Source of the DNA: Bacteroides sp. AN502(2024)
GTDB lineage: Bacteria; Bacteroidota; Bacteroidia; Bacteroidales; Bacteroidaceae
Assembly (NCBI RefSeq): GCF_041227145.1
Contig: NZ_JBGFSP010000003.1
Span: forward strand, 2,604,001-2,668,000
DNA length: 64,000 nucleotides
Direction of reading: 5' to 3'
Below are positions 17,215 through 26,010 of this stretch, piece after piece; position 1 is the stretch's first letter, and each line of letters begins with the position of its first letter. The notes under the pieces were generated by a model, which saw nothing but the letters and a program-made list of their open reading frames with translations, made no database searches and was not told the origin of the DNA. The translations under genes were made by a program, and so were the position numbers.

Positions 17215-19650
17215 ATGAAAGTAATGAAATTCGGCGGAACATCCGTAGGTTCCGTGAACAGCATTTTAAGCGTAAAGAGAATTGTAGAGTCGGCGAATGA
17301 GCCGGTAATCGTAGTTGTTTCCGCATTGGGAGGCATCACTGACAAATTGATAAATACATCAAAGATGGCGGCAGTAGGAGATTCGGCCTATGAGGGCGAG
17401 TTCCGCGAAATCGTCGGTCGTCATGTGGAGATGATTAAGGAGGTGATTCCTGCCGGAGAGAAGCAGGTTTCGTTGCAACGTCAGGTTGGCGAGTTGCTGA
17501 ATGAATTGAAGGACATCTTTCAGGGAATTTACCTGATTAAAGACCTTTCCCCGAAGACTTCGGATACAATCGTCAGCTATGGTGAACGCCTTTCATCGCT
17601 CATCGTCACCGAACTGATTGAGGGAGCAAAATGGTTCGATTCGCGCACTTTCATCAAGACGGAAAGAAAACATAGCAAGCACACGCTGGATACGGAATTG
17701 ACTAATAAACTGGTGAAAGAGGTTTTCCGGTCTATTCCTAAAGTGGCACTGGTGCCGGGATTCATCTCTTCGGATAAAACAACGGGAGATGTGACGAACC
17801 TCGGACGTGGTGGATCGGACTATACAGCTGCCATTATTGCTGCAGCGCTGGATGCGGCAAGCTTGGAAATCTGGACAGATGTAGACGGATTTATGACAGC
17901 TGATCCGCGTGTTATTTCGACTGCTTATACCATTACGGAATTGAGTTACGTAGAAGCGACCGAACTTTGTAATTTCGGTGCAAAGGTGGTTTATCCGCCG
18001 ACTATCTATCCCGTATGTCACAAGAATATTCCTATTTTAATAAAGAATACATTCAACCCCGACGGAGTGGGAACGGTTATCAAACAAGAAGTTTCCAACC
18101 CGCAGAGTAAGGCCATCAAGGGCATTTCCTCCATTAACGATACAAGTCTGATTACAGTTCAGGGGCTCGGAATGGTAGGTGTGATCGGGGTAAACTACCG
18201 TATCTTTAAAGCATTGGCAAAGAACGGAATCAGCGTATTCCTTGTGTCGCAGGCTTCCTCGGAAAACAGTACTTCTATCGGTGTGCGTAATGCCGATGCC
18301 GACCTGGCTTGTGAAGTGCTGAACGAAGAATTTGCGAAAGAGATAGAGATGGGCGAGATTTCTCCAATTCTTGCGGAAAGCAATTTGGCTACAGTTGCTA
18401 TCGTAGGCGAGAATATGAAACATACGCCGGGCATCGCGGGTAAACTTTTCGGTACACTGGGACGTAATGGTATCAATGTAATTGCTTGCGCACAAGGAGC
18501 TTCGGAAACGAATATCTCTTTTGTTGTCGATTTCAAATCCTTGCGTAAATCATTGAACGTAATCCACGACTCTTTCTTCCTCTCCGAATATCAGGTATTG
18601 AACCTCTTTATCTGTGGTGTCGGTACGGTAGGCGGTAGTCTGGTAGAACAAATTCGTTGCCAGCAACAGAAGCTGATGATGGAAAACGGACTGAAACTCC
18701 ATGTGGTAGGTATCATTGATGCCTCCAAGGCAATGTTCAGCCGTGAAGGTTTCGACCTTGCCAACTTCCGCGAGGAACTGCTGGAAAAGGGTAAGGACAG
18801 CAACCTGCAAACCATTCGTGATGAGATTATCGGAATGAATATCTTTAATTCCGTATTTGTAGATTGTACGGCCAGTGCTGACATAGCATCGCTTTACAAG
18901 GATTTCCTACAGCACAATATCTCTGTGGTAGCTGCCAATAAGATTGCGGCTTCTTCCGCTTATGAAAACTACCGTGAACTGAAAACGATTGCCCGCCAAC
19001 GGGGTGTGAAGTATCTGTTCGAAACAAACGTAGGTGCAGGTCTTCCGATCATCAATACAATTAATGACCTGATTCATAGCGGTGACAAGATTCTGAAGAT
19101 TGAAGCGGTGCTTTCCGGTACGCTGAACTATATTTTTAATAAGATCAGTGCCGATATTCCTTTCAGCCGTACTGTCAGAATGGCACAGGAAGAACGTTAC
19201 TCCGAACCGGATCCGCGTATCGACTTGAGCGGAAAAGATGTAATCCGCAAATTGGTGATTCTGGCACGTGAAGCCGGATACCGTCTGGAACAGGAAGATG
19301 TTGAAAAGAACCTCTTTGTTCCGAATGACTTCTTCGAAGGTTCTCTGGAAGATTTCTGGAAACGTGTTCCAAGTCTCGACGCAGACTTTGAAGCCCGCCG
19401 ACAAGTCTTGGAGAAAGAGAATAAACACTGGCGTTTCGTTGCCAAACTGGAGAACGGAAAAGCCTCTGTGGGCTTACAGGAAGTAGGTGCCAACCATCCG
19501 TTCTACGGACTGGAAGGTAGCAACAACATTATCCTGCTTACTACGGAACGCTATAAGGAATACCCGATGATGATTCAAGGATACGGTGCCGGTGCCGGAG
19601 TTACGGCTGCCGGAGTATTTGCCGATATCATGAGCATCGCAAATGTTTAG
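17215..19650 (+). CDS. thrA: Bifunctional aspartate kinase / homoserine dehydrogenase
   Basis: An 811-residue fusion that catalyses the first and third steps from aspartate to homoserine. The kinase part (about 1-300) starts MKVMKFGGTSVGS and has LGRGGSDYTAA. Two ACT-like regulatory segments follow (about 310-450; ITVQGLGMVGVIGV and VAIVGENMKHTPGIAGKLF). The dehydrogenase starts near 460 with the NAD(P) motif ICGVGTVGGSLVEQ and contains NKIAASSAYE and the substrate motif GTLNYIFNKIS. The ACT segments imply feedback inhibition, probably by threonine. First gene of thrA, hsk-like, thrC, behind the leader peptide. Confidence 0.96.
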   Translation: MKVMKFGGTSVGSVNSILSVKRIVESANEPVIVVVSALGGITDKLINTSKMAAVGDSAYEGEFREIVGRHVEMIKEVIPAGEKQVSLQRQVGELLNELKDIFQGIYLIKDLSPKTSDTIVSYGERLSSLIVTELIEGAKWFDSRTFIKTERKHSKHTLDTELTNKLVKEVFRSIPKVALVPGFISSDKTTGDVTNLGRGGSDYTAAIIAAALDAASLEIWTDVDGFMTADPRVISTAYTITELSYVEATELCNFGAKVVYPPTIYPVCHKNIPILIKNTFNPDGVGTVIKQEVSNPQSKAIKGISSINDTSLITVQGLGMVGVIGVNYRIFKALAKNGISVFLVSQASSENSTSIGVRNADADLACEVLNEEFAKEIEMGEISPILAESNLATVAIVGENMKHTPGIAGKLFGTLGRNGINVIACAQGASETNISFVVDFKSLRKSLNVIHDSFFLSEYQVLNLFICGVGTVGGSLVEQIRCQQQKLMMENGLKLHVVGIIDASKAMFSREGFDLANFREELLEKGKDSNLQTIRDEIIGMNIFNSVFVDCTASADIASLYKDFLQHNISVVAANKIAASSAYENYRELKTIARQRGVKYLFETNVGAGLPIINTINDLIHSGDKILKIEAVLSGTLNYIFNKISADIPFSRTVRMAQEERYSEPDPRIDLSGKDVIRKLVILAREAGYRLEQEDVEKNLFVPNDFFEGSLEDFWKRVPSLDADFEARRQVLEKENKHWRFVAKLENGKASVGLQEVGANHPFYGLEGSNNIILLTTERYKEYPMMIQGYGAGAGVTAAGVFADIMSIANV

Positions 19651-19656
19651 AGCCTT

Positions 19657-20865
19657 ATGAAGCATATCATCATATTGGGAGATGGAATGGCCGATTGGCC
19701 GGTGAAGTCGTTAGGGGACAAGACGCTCCTGCAATATGCAAAGACGCCATCTATGGATAAGTTGGCTCGCATGGGGCGTAACGGGCGACTGATTACTGTG
19801 GCGGAGGGTTTCCATCCGGGTAGTGAGGTTGCCAATATGTCCGTGTTGGGATATGATCTGCCCAAAGTATACGAAGGTCGCGGACCACTGGAAGCTGCCA
19901 GTATCGGTGTGGAACTGAAACCGGATGAGATGGCAATGCGTTGTAACCTGATTTGTGTGGAAGGAGAAGTACTGAAGAATCACTCCTCCGGGCATATATC
20001 TACGGAAGAAGCGGACATATTGATTCAATACCTGCAAGAGCAGCTAGGCAATGACCGCGTACGGTTCCACACAGGGGTTCAATACCGTCATCTATTGGTT
20101 ATCAAGGAAGGAAATAAAGAACTGGAATGTACACCTCCGCATGATGTACCTTTAACCCCTTTCCGTCCATTGATGGTGAAACCATTGGTTCCGGAAGCGC
20201 AAGGGACGGCAGATCTGATTAACGACCTGATTCTGAAATCACAGGAACTGCTGAAAAATCATCCGTTGAACCTGAAACGTATGGCAGAAGGTAAAGATCC
20301 TGCGAACAGTATTTGGCCTTGGAGTCCCGGTTATCGTCCACAGATGCCTGCTTTCTCCGAGACTTTCCCGCAGGTAAAGAAAGGGGCAGTCATTTCGGCT
20401 GTCGATCTGATAAACGGAATCGGCTACTATGCTGGCTTACGTCGCATCGCAGTGGAGGGAGCCACCGGACTTTATAATACAAACTACGAAAATAAAGTGG
20501 CCGCTGCCTTGGAAGCGTTGAAGACGGATGATTTTGTCTATCTGCATATCGAAGCCAGTGATGAGGCCGGACACGAGGGAGATATCGACTTGAAACTTCT
20601 CACTATCGAGAATCTTGATAAACGTGTTGTAGGTCCTATCTACGAAGCGGTGAAAGATTGGGAGGAACCGGTAGCCATCGCCGTATTGCCCGATCATCCT
20701 ACTCCCTGTGAGCTTCGCACGCATACATCCGATCCCGTTCCGTTTCTTATCTGGTATCCGGGTATCGAGCCGGACGAAGTGCAGACGTATGATGAAGTGG
20801 CTGCTTGCAACGGTAGTTACGGACTTCTGAAAGAAGACGAGTTTATAAAAGAATTCATGAAATAA
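19657..20865 (+). CDS. Phosphoglycerate-mutase-like protein, likely homoserine kinase
   Basis: A 402-residue member of the alkaline phosphatase/cofactor-independent phosphoglycerate mutase superfamily. It has the metal-binding start IILGDGMADWP, the motif HIEASDEAGHEGD and the closing LPDHPTPCELRTHTSDPVPF. It sits 6 bases after thrA and 12 bases before thrC, exactly where homoserine kinase is needed, and no GHMP-type ThrB is visible in the window. PGM-family proteins in this setting have been proposed, and as I recall shown genetically in B. thetaiotaomicron, to act as homoserine kinase. The fold is clear. The kinase role is inference from context and that knowledge. Confidence 0.85.
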   Translation: MKHIIILGDGMADWPVKSLGDKTLLQYAKTPSMDKLARMGRNGRLITVAEGFHPGSEVANMSVLGYDLPKVYEGRGPLEAASIGVELKPDEMAMRCNLICVEGEVLKNHSSGHISTEEADILIQYLQEQLGNDRVRFHTGVQYRHLLVIKEGNKELECTPPHDVPLTPFRPLMVKPLVPEAQGTADLINDLILKSQELLKNHPLNLKRMAEGKDPANSIWPWSPGYRPQMPAFSETFPQVKKGAVISAVDLINGIGYYAGLRRIAVEGATGLYNTNYENKVAAALEALKTDDFVYLHIEASDEAGHEGDIDLKLLTIENLDKRVVGPIYEAVKDWEEPVAIAVLPDHPTPCELRTHTSDPVPFLIWYPGIEPDEVQTYDEVAACNGSYGLLKEDEFIKEFMK

Positions 20866-20877
20866 GTACCACAGATT

Positions 20878-22179
20878 ATGAAATATTATAGTACAAATAA
20901 ACAAACACCTGTTGCCTCACTGCAGGAAGCGGTAGTAAAAGGGCTCGCTGCCGACAAGGGGCTGTTTATGCCTATGTTTATCAGACCTCTTCCACAGGAA
21001 TTTTACGATACGATTGATCGTTTGTCTTTTCAGGAAATAGCTTATCGTGTAGCCGATACTTTTTTTGGTGAGGATATCCCTGCCGATACGCTGAAACAGA
21101 TTGTATATGATACCTTAAGCTTCGACGTCCCTTTGGTTAAGGTGGCAGATAACATCTACTCGCTTGAACTTTTTCACGGGCCGACGTTAGCATTTAAAGA
21201 TGTAGGCGGTCGTTTCATGGCGCGTCTTTTGGGATACTTCATTAAGAAAGATGGACAGAAGAGTGTCAATGTATTGGTAGCTACTTCCGGTGATACGGGC
21301 AGTGCTGTTGCCAACGGCTTCTTGGGTGTGGAAGGTATTCATGTGTATGTGCTTTATCCGAAAGGGAAAGTGAGTGAAATACAGGAGAAGCAATTCACTA
21401 CGCTCGGACAGAATATCACTGCGCTCGAGGTGGACGGAACGTTTGATGATTGCCAGGCATTGGTAAAAGCTGCTTTCATGGATAAAGAATTGAATGAACA
21501 CCTTTCATTGACCTCTGCCAACTCTATCAACGTAGCCCGTTTCCTGCCGCAGGCTTTCTATTATTTCTATGCTTATGCACAGTTGAAACGTGTCGGAAAA
21601 GCTGATAATGCTGTGATCTGTGTGCCTAGTGGAAATTTCGGAAATATCACCGCCGGATTGTTTGGTAAGAAGATGGGTTTACCCGTGAAGCGTTTCATTG
21701 CTGCCAATAACCGCAATGATATTTTCTATCAATATCTGCAGACAGGTAAGTACAATCCCCGTCCGTCTATCGCAACGATTGCTAATGCCATGGACGTGGG
21801 AAATCCCAGTAACTTTGCTCGTGTGCTTGATTTGTACAACGGTTCACATGCTGCTATCTCTGCTGAGATTTCAGGAGCGACTTATACCGATGAGCAAATC
21901 CGCGAAACGGTGAAAGAAACTTGGGAAAAACATCATTATCTCCTTGATCCTCATGGCGCTTGTGGGTATCGTGCGTTGGTAGAAGGCTTGAAAGAGGGAG
22001 AAACAGGGATATTCCTTGAAACGGCTCATCCTGCCAAGTTCCTCGAAACAGTGGAAAACATTATCGGAGAAGCGGTAGAAATCCCTGCCAAATTGCAGGA
22101 ATTTATGAAAGGCGAGAAGAAAAGTTGGCAAATGACAAAAGATTTTGCGGACTTCAAGAAGTTCTTGTTGGAGCTTTAA
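20878..22179 (+). CDS. thrC: Threonine synthase
   Basis: A 433-residue PLP enzyme that converts O-phosphohomoserine to threonine. The N-terminal domain begins MKYYSTNKQTPVASLQEAV. The Schiff-base lysine is K107 in HGPTLAFKDVGGRFMARLL, and the phosphate-binding loop is ATSGDTGSAV. SGNFGNITAGL is the second family motif. It closes the threonine operon, with 12 bases between it and the PGM-like gene. Its stop is followed by an array of 22-bp palindromes that may end transcription. Confidence 0.96.
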   Translation: MKYYSTNKQTPVASLQEAVVKGLAADKGLFMPMFIRPLPQEFYDTIDRLSFQEIAYRVADTFFGEDIPADTLKQIVYDTLSFDVPLVKVADNIYSLELFHGPTLAFKDVGGRFMARLLGYFIKKDGQKSVNVLVATSGDTGSAVANGFLGVEGIHVYVLYPKGKVSEIQEKQFTTLGQNITALEVDGTFDDCQALVKAAFMDKELNEHLSLTSANSINVARFLPQAFYYFYAYAQLKRVGKADNAVICVPSGNFGNITAGLFGKKMGLPVKRFIAANNRNDIFYQYLQTGKYNPRPSIATIANAMDVGNPSNFARVLDLYNGSHAAISAEISGATYTDEQIRETVKETWEKHHYLLDPHGACGYRALVEGLKEGETGIFLETAHPAKFLETVENIIGEAVEIPAKLQEFMKGEKKSWQMTKDFADFKKFLLEL

Positions 22180-22204
22180 TCCTCTTCTTCTGATGAATGA
22201 ATTT

Positions 22205-22304
22205 GTGCCACCGCATTGGCACGGTTGTGCCATCGCAGTGGCACAGTTGTGCCATCGCAGTGGCACAGTTGTGCCAATACGGTGGCACAGTCGTGACAAT
22301 AGGG
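22205..22304. repeat. Tandem 22-bp palindromic array 1
   Basis: Four complete 22-bp units start at 22205, 22227, 22249 and 22271, with a partial fifth from 22293. Each unit is GTGCCA-N6-TGGCAC followed by a 4-base linker (GGTT, AGTT, AGTT, AGTC). Units 2 and 3 are identical. Across unit borders another palindrome, TGGCACAGTTGTGCCA, appears. The array fills the gap between the convergent thrC and thiN genes. The hairpins could end transcription, or the repeats could bind a protein on one face of the helix. Confidence 0.85.
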
Positions 22305-22331
22305 AATATAAACCTGACATTGCCATATCTT

Positions 22332-22958
22332 TTATATAGAAGCTAGGAATACTAAATATTCTCCCGTACAATGAACTGTAAACTCATTAGCTGTTGCTTC
22401 ATTGAGCGTTCCTTGCCACCAATTCGTAAAATCACTAAGAGGATAAACCAGTCCCTCTCCTTGTAATCCTTTAGCTCCGAAATTGAAAATAGAAACTTGC
22501 TGTCCCGGATGAGAGGCGAAAATCTGCGTGTCTTTGGCGGGAATAAATGTGCCATAGTCGGTAATGGTACGTATCTCGATACCATCTTTCATGTAGTCGA
22601 TAAGCAGACTGATGTTTCCTAATGTATGATCTTCCCGTTTACCGGTGGCTCCGATGATGGCAATTTTTCGGAATCCTTTCTTTTGCAGGAAATGGACGGC
22701 TTTGGTTTGGTCGTTCGTTTCTTGGTCCGCTATCTGATGTACAATAGGGGAGAAAAGGTCTTTATATTCAGGTGAAAGAGAATCTCCGTCACCGATAATT
22801 ACATTGGGAGTATGCCCACGCAGGATATATTCGTTGGCTGCCCCGTCACAACAGACTACAAATTCTGCATTTTCCAGCATTTGCAGGGGAAGAGGGTGGT
22901 TGGGATATTCGCCATTGGCCAGTATCACGGCTTCGGGAGTATAGTGTTCGTTTTTCAT
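22332..22958 (-). CDS. thiN: Thiamine pyrophosphokinase
   Basis: Converts thiamine and ATP to thiamine pyrophosphate. 208 residues. The catalytic domain has the motifs CCDGAANEYI, VIIGDGDSLS and QETNDQTKAVHFL with GATGKREDHTLGN, all typical of the family, followed by a beta-rich thiamine-binding part. The start is set at ATG 22958, which overlaps the pnuT stop as ATGA. The longer frame from 22982 would begin inside pnuT. Last gene of the riboswitch-controlled thiamine operon, so it traps imported thiamine as TPP. Confidence 0.93.
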   Translation of the reverse strand: MKNEHYTPEAVILANGEYPNHPLPLQMLENAEFVVCCDGAANEYILRGHTPNVIIGDGDSLSPEYKDLFSPIVHQIADQETNDQTKAVHFLQKKGFRKIAIIGATGKREDHTLGNISLLIDYMKDGIEIRTITDYGTFIPAKDTQIFASHPGQQVSIFNFGAKGLQGEGLVYPLSDFTNWWQGTLNEATANEFTVHCTGEYLVFLASI

Positions 22959-23521
22959 TGTATACTCATTAATTTTTTCCATTTAAAGTAGCCAAAGATA
23001 GCTATAATGGAGTAAAGTCCGTACAAAGCAGAAGTAAAATAAAGGTCTTTATAGATATAAAGTCCACAGCAGACAATGTCCACCAGAATCCAGGCAAACC
23101 ATTGTTCGATGTATTTGCGTGCCAGCATCCATATGCCGACAATACTTAATGCAGTGGTAAAGCTGTCCAGCCAGGGAACATTGCTATCCGTATATTCTAT
23201 CAGTATCCATGCAATGCCGAGGAAAGAAACGACGAATGCCAGAAAAAGAGGTAAGTAACATTTCCCCGGAGTGTGTATGATAGGAAGGGCTTTAGGCTTT
23301 CCCCCTCCCCACATCCAGAAGAACCAGCCGTAGATGGCAGCTGCCAGGTAGTAGATATTGATGCCAAAGTCAGCATATAATCCGGCTTTGTAATATACGA
23401 AGATGTAGATGGCAGGCATCACAATACCTGTTATCCAAAGGTAGATACTTGCCCGGTATTCTAACCAGAGGTAGACCAGTCCGATAATCGTACCGAATAT
23501 TTCCAGAAATTTCAATTCCAT
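22955..23521 (-). CDS. pnuT: PnuC-family transporter, probably thiamine (PnuT)
   Basis: A 188-residue inner-membrane protein with about six or seven hydrophobic segments. It is of the PnuC type (WLEYRASIYLW, with the conserved motif VYYKAGLYADFGINIYYLAAAIYGW read in two parts at about 45-70, and WILVDIVCCGLYIYK). PnuC homologues carry nicotinamide riboside, riboflavin or thiamine. Its place between a TPP-riboswitch receptor gene and thiN points to thiamine. It starts 12 bases after the receptor stop. Substrate is inferred from context. Confidence 0.88.
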   Translation of the reverse strand: MELKFLEIFGTIIGLVYLWLEYRASIYLWITGIVMPAIYIFVYYKAGLYADFGINIYYLAAAIYGWFFWMWGGGKPKALPIIHTPGKCYLPLFLAFVVSFLGIAWILIEYTDSNVPWLDSFTTALSIVGIWMLARKYIEQWFAWILVDIVCCGLYIYKDLYFTSALYGLYSIIAIFGYFKWKKLMSIQ

Positions 23522-23533
23522 AATTGGGTGTGA

Positions 23534-25783
23534 TTAAAAGCGGAAAGAGACATGTCCTATAACGTTTGTTCCAGCTTGCGCAGCATATCCGGCATAGTTC
23601 CCCCGATTCTCCAGTGTATCGGTGTAGTCGCTCGATGCCCAGCCGTTGTTTTCATATTTTTCATTAAACAGATTGTACACAGTGAATCCTACCGTGACTT
23701 CTTTCAGTACTTTTTGGGGACGGAAGCTGTATGCCAGATTGAGGTTACTGACAAAATATTTATCAAGAGTCAGTTCTTCAACTTCTGCGTTTGTCATATA
23801 CTGTTTGCTTACGAACTGTGATTGCAGGGCGGTTTCGAATCCCTTAAATTTGAATGAGAAACGATTGTTAAATAGGAAGTCCGGTGAGAAAGCAATGTGA
23901 GTCTCTTTATGCTTTATCTGAATAGTCGGGAGAGAAGTCTGGCTATCATCGTTATGATAGTGGTAACCCGGCAGGTTCTCTACGAAATTTTGGATACGGT
24001 TTTTGCTCCATGTAGCGTTGATGTCCCATTGAAACCATTTGCACGGTTTGATTCCCAGCATGATTTCGATTCCCATGCGATAACTGTTAGGCACATTTTC
24101 GGTCAGTGCCTCACCGATATCGTTTAAAGCTCCGGTCAGCACCAGTTGGTCGGTATAGTCCATGTAGTAGAAGTTTGCACCTGCTGTCAACCATTGGTTG
24201 GCGAAGGTATATCCCGCTTCATAGTCGAGCAGCTTTTCTGCTTGGGGATACGAGTCTGGATCACCATCCGTATAATTGTTTCTCGTCGGCTCTTTTTGAG
24301 CTACTGAGAAAGACGCATAGACACGATGGCTGGAAGTAATGTTCCAGTTTAATCCTACTTTCGGATTAAAGAAATCGAATTTTTTGTCTACTGCCAGTGG
24401 ACGCAGTGCATTCTTGCTCCAGTCATATTTATCATTGTTTCCGTTGATGGTATAGTTGATGTGGCGATACTGGAGATCGGCATAAGCACTTAGTCCTTTA
24501 GTGAGATCGTAATTTGCTTTCAGATAAATATTTCCATCGGTCTTCTTGGATTTGTTGCGATAGTATTCATGGTCGGGCGATAGAGTGCCTACGTAGTTTT
24601 TCACCCAGGGGACTCTTCCGAAGTTATTGCCCCGGTATTGATTTAATCCGCCGCCCAGAGATGCATTTAGCCTGTCGGTGGTGAAATTGAGAGAAAAAAT
24701 ACCACCGCCAAATTTGTTATCCATCTTCTTTTGACGGACCAGGTCAATTTTAGCTATTTCGGTGCCATCTATTGTAAATGGCTTTAAGCCATATTCGATC
24801 AGGTATCTGCCGCCTTTGTACTCTTCGTAATAACCATCACCTTTAGTATAATGTAAGGCAACGTTTAGATTCCAGGCCGTTGAGAAAGTGTGGTTGAAGA
24901 GAAGCTGATAATTCTTTTGCAGGTAATTATCCGTTTGATCATCGTAATAATGTTTGTTGCCGTTGGCGTCGGTGTACATTTCCCCGCAAGGATTGTAGCG
25001 TCTGCCAAATTTTTCCATTTCTTCTTTGGTTGCATATCCCCAAGCATGATATGTCTTTTCTTTTCCGGCAAATGCAATCAGTTTCATAGAGGTGTTTCCT
25101 GCAAAATAACCTCCTTGCAGGTAGTAAGAGTTCAAGTTCACCGAAGCACGGTCTATGTATCCGTCCGTACCGATATGGGAAAGGCGGGCGTCAAACGTCC
25201 AGTGGTTATTGAGTAAGCCGGTTCCCACTTTTACTGTTTCCTTGTGCGTGTTGAACGAACCGTATGAAGCATTGAATTCGGCGTATGGTTTCATAGATGC
25301 ACCTTCGGTTTGCATATTGACGCTAGCTCCGAAAGCACCTGCTCCATTTGTTGATGTACCTGCTCCGCGCTGCACCTGCATATCTTTTACGGAAGAAGAA
25401 AAGTCGGGCATATTGACCCAGAACAGGTTATGGCTTTCGGCATCGTTCATCGGTATGCCGTTTACAGTGATATTGATTCGTGTGCCATCGGTGCCACGTA
25501 CGCGAAGTGTCGTATAGCCGATACCGGCTCCTGCATCCGATGTGGTCAGTGTGGAAGGAGTCATACTCAGCAGATAGGGAATATCCTGTCCGAAGTTTAC
25601 CTTTTTGAGTGCTGTTTTGTCTATATTGGTGAATGCCACGGGAGTTTTGGCTGTGGCACGTGTGGATACTACCTGCACCTCTTGCAGGTTCACTACTCTC
25701 ATACTATCCTTTGCACTCGTTTGTGCATGGACAGTGATGCCTGCGCCTGATAAGGCGACGGCCATCCATACAATTCTTTTCAT
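23534..25783 (-). CDS. TonB-dependent receptor, probably for thiamine
   Basis: A 749-residue outer-membrane receptor. It has a signal peptide (about 1-20, ending TVHA), a TonB-box-like NLQEVQVVS, a plug domain at about 45-170 (TLRVRGTDGTRINITVNGIPMNDAE; QVQRGAGTSTNGAGAFGASV, given by parts) and a beta-barrel ending in HVSFRF. It is the first gene behind the TPP riboswitch and is followed by pnuT and thiN, so it should import thiamine or a related compound across the outer membrane. No carboxypeptidase-like N-terminal domain and no SusD partner are present. Confidence 0.9.
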   Translation of the reverse strand: MKRIVWMAVALSGAGITVHAQTSAKDSMRVVNLQEVQVVSTRATAKTPVAFTNIDKTALKKVNFGQDIPYLLSMTPSTLTTSDAGAGIGYTTLRVRGTDGTRINITVNGIPMNDAESHNLFWVNMPDFSSSVKDMQVQRGAGTSTNGAGAFGASVNMQTEGASMKPYAEFNASYGSFNTHKETVKVGTGLLNNHWTFDARLSHIGTDGYIDRASVNLNSYYLQGGYFAGNTSMKLIAFAGKEKTYHAWGYATKEEMEKFGRRYNPCGEMYTDANGNKHYYDDQTDNYLQKNYQLLFNHTFSTAWNLNVALHYTKGDGYYEEYKGGRYLIEYGLKPFTIDGTEIAKIDLVRQKKMDNKFGGGIFSLNFTTDRLNASLGGGLNQYRGNNFGRVPWVKNYVGTLSPDHEYYRNKSKKTDGNIYLKANYDLTKGLSAYADLQYRHINYTINGNNDKYDWSKNALRPLAVDKKFDFFNPKVGLNWNITSSHRVYASFSVAQKEPTRNNYTDGDPDSYPQAEKLLDYEAGYTFANQWLTAGANFYYMDYTDQLVLTGALNDIGEALTENVPNSYRMGIEIMLGIKPCKWFQWDINATWSKNRIQNFVENLPGYHYHNDDSQTSLPTIQIKHKETHIAFSPDFLFNNRFSFKFKGFETALQSQFVSKQYMTNAEVEELTLDKYFVSNLNLAYSFRPQKVLKEVTVGFTVYNLFNEKYENNGWASSDYTDTLENRGNYAGYAAQAGTNVIGHVSFRF

Positions 25784-25799
25784 TTTGCTTACTAATTAG

Positions 25800-25880
25800 T
25801 TCTCTACGCCGGCATTACCCGGATCAGATTCTATGGGTATGTTCTCAGCCCGTCATGTTAAGGCACCCCTACCAGTGAAT
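25800..25880 (-). promoter_or_regulatory. TPP (THI-box) riboswitch
   Basis: Read on the minus strand, the leader contains the conserved THI-box pieces in order: GGGGTGCC, then GGGCTGAGA, ACCC, and CTGATCCGGGTAATGCCGG. These form the pyrimidine- and pyrophosphate-sensing helices. The aptamer begins almost at the predicted transcript start and ends about 17 bases before the receptor ATG, so control is more likely at translation initiation or by a very compact expression platform than by a separate terminator. Confidence 0.95.
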
Positions 25881-25886
25881 CGGCTG

Positions 25887-25918
25887 CAAAAATACGGCTT
25901 TTAAAGGAGGAAAGCAAA
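25887..25918 (-). promoter_or_regulatory. -33/-7 promoter of the thiamine operon
   Basis: Minus strand: TTTG at 25915-25918, a 20-base spacer, then TATTTTTG at 25887-25894. This is a full match to the Bacteroidota TTTG-N19-21-TAnnTTTG consensus and the best promoter in the window. Confidence 0.75.
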
Positions 25919-25948
25919 AAAAAACTTTTATATTTACTAAAAACAATC

Positions 25949-25956
25949 TAACTTTG
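25949..25956 (+). promoter_or_regulatory. -7 promoter element for the mscS gene
   Basis: TAACTTTG. The transcript would start near 25962, only about 6 bases before ATG 25969, so the internal ATG 26011 is the better start for the channel gene. Confidence 0.55.
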
Positions 25957-26010
25957 TAGATTGTTGAAATGGCAATACATCTGTTTATTCATTTAATATA
26001 TAATTTAATT

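Noticed and set aside
22205..22304. Possible CRISPR array
   Set aside because: Units are contiguous 22-bp palindromes with no spacers and no cas genes nearby. The same applies to 42280-42372.
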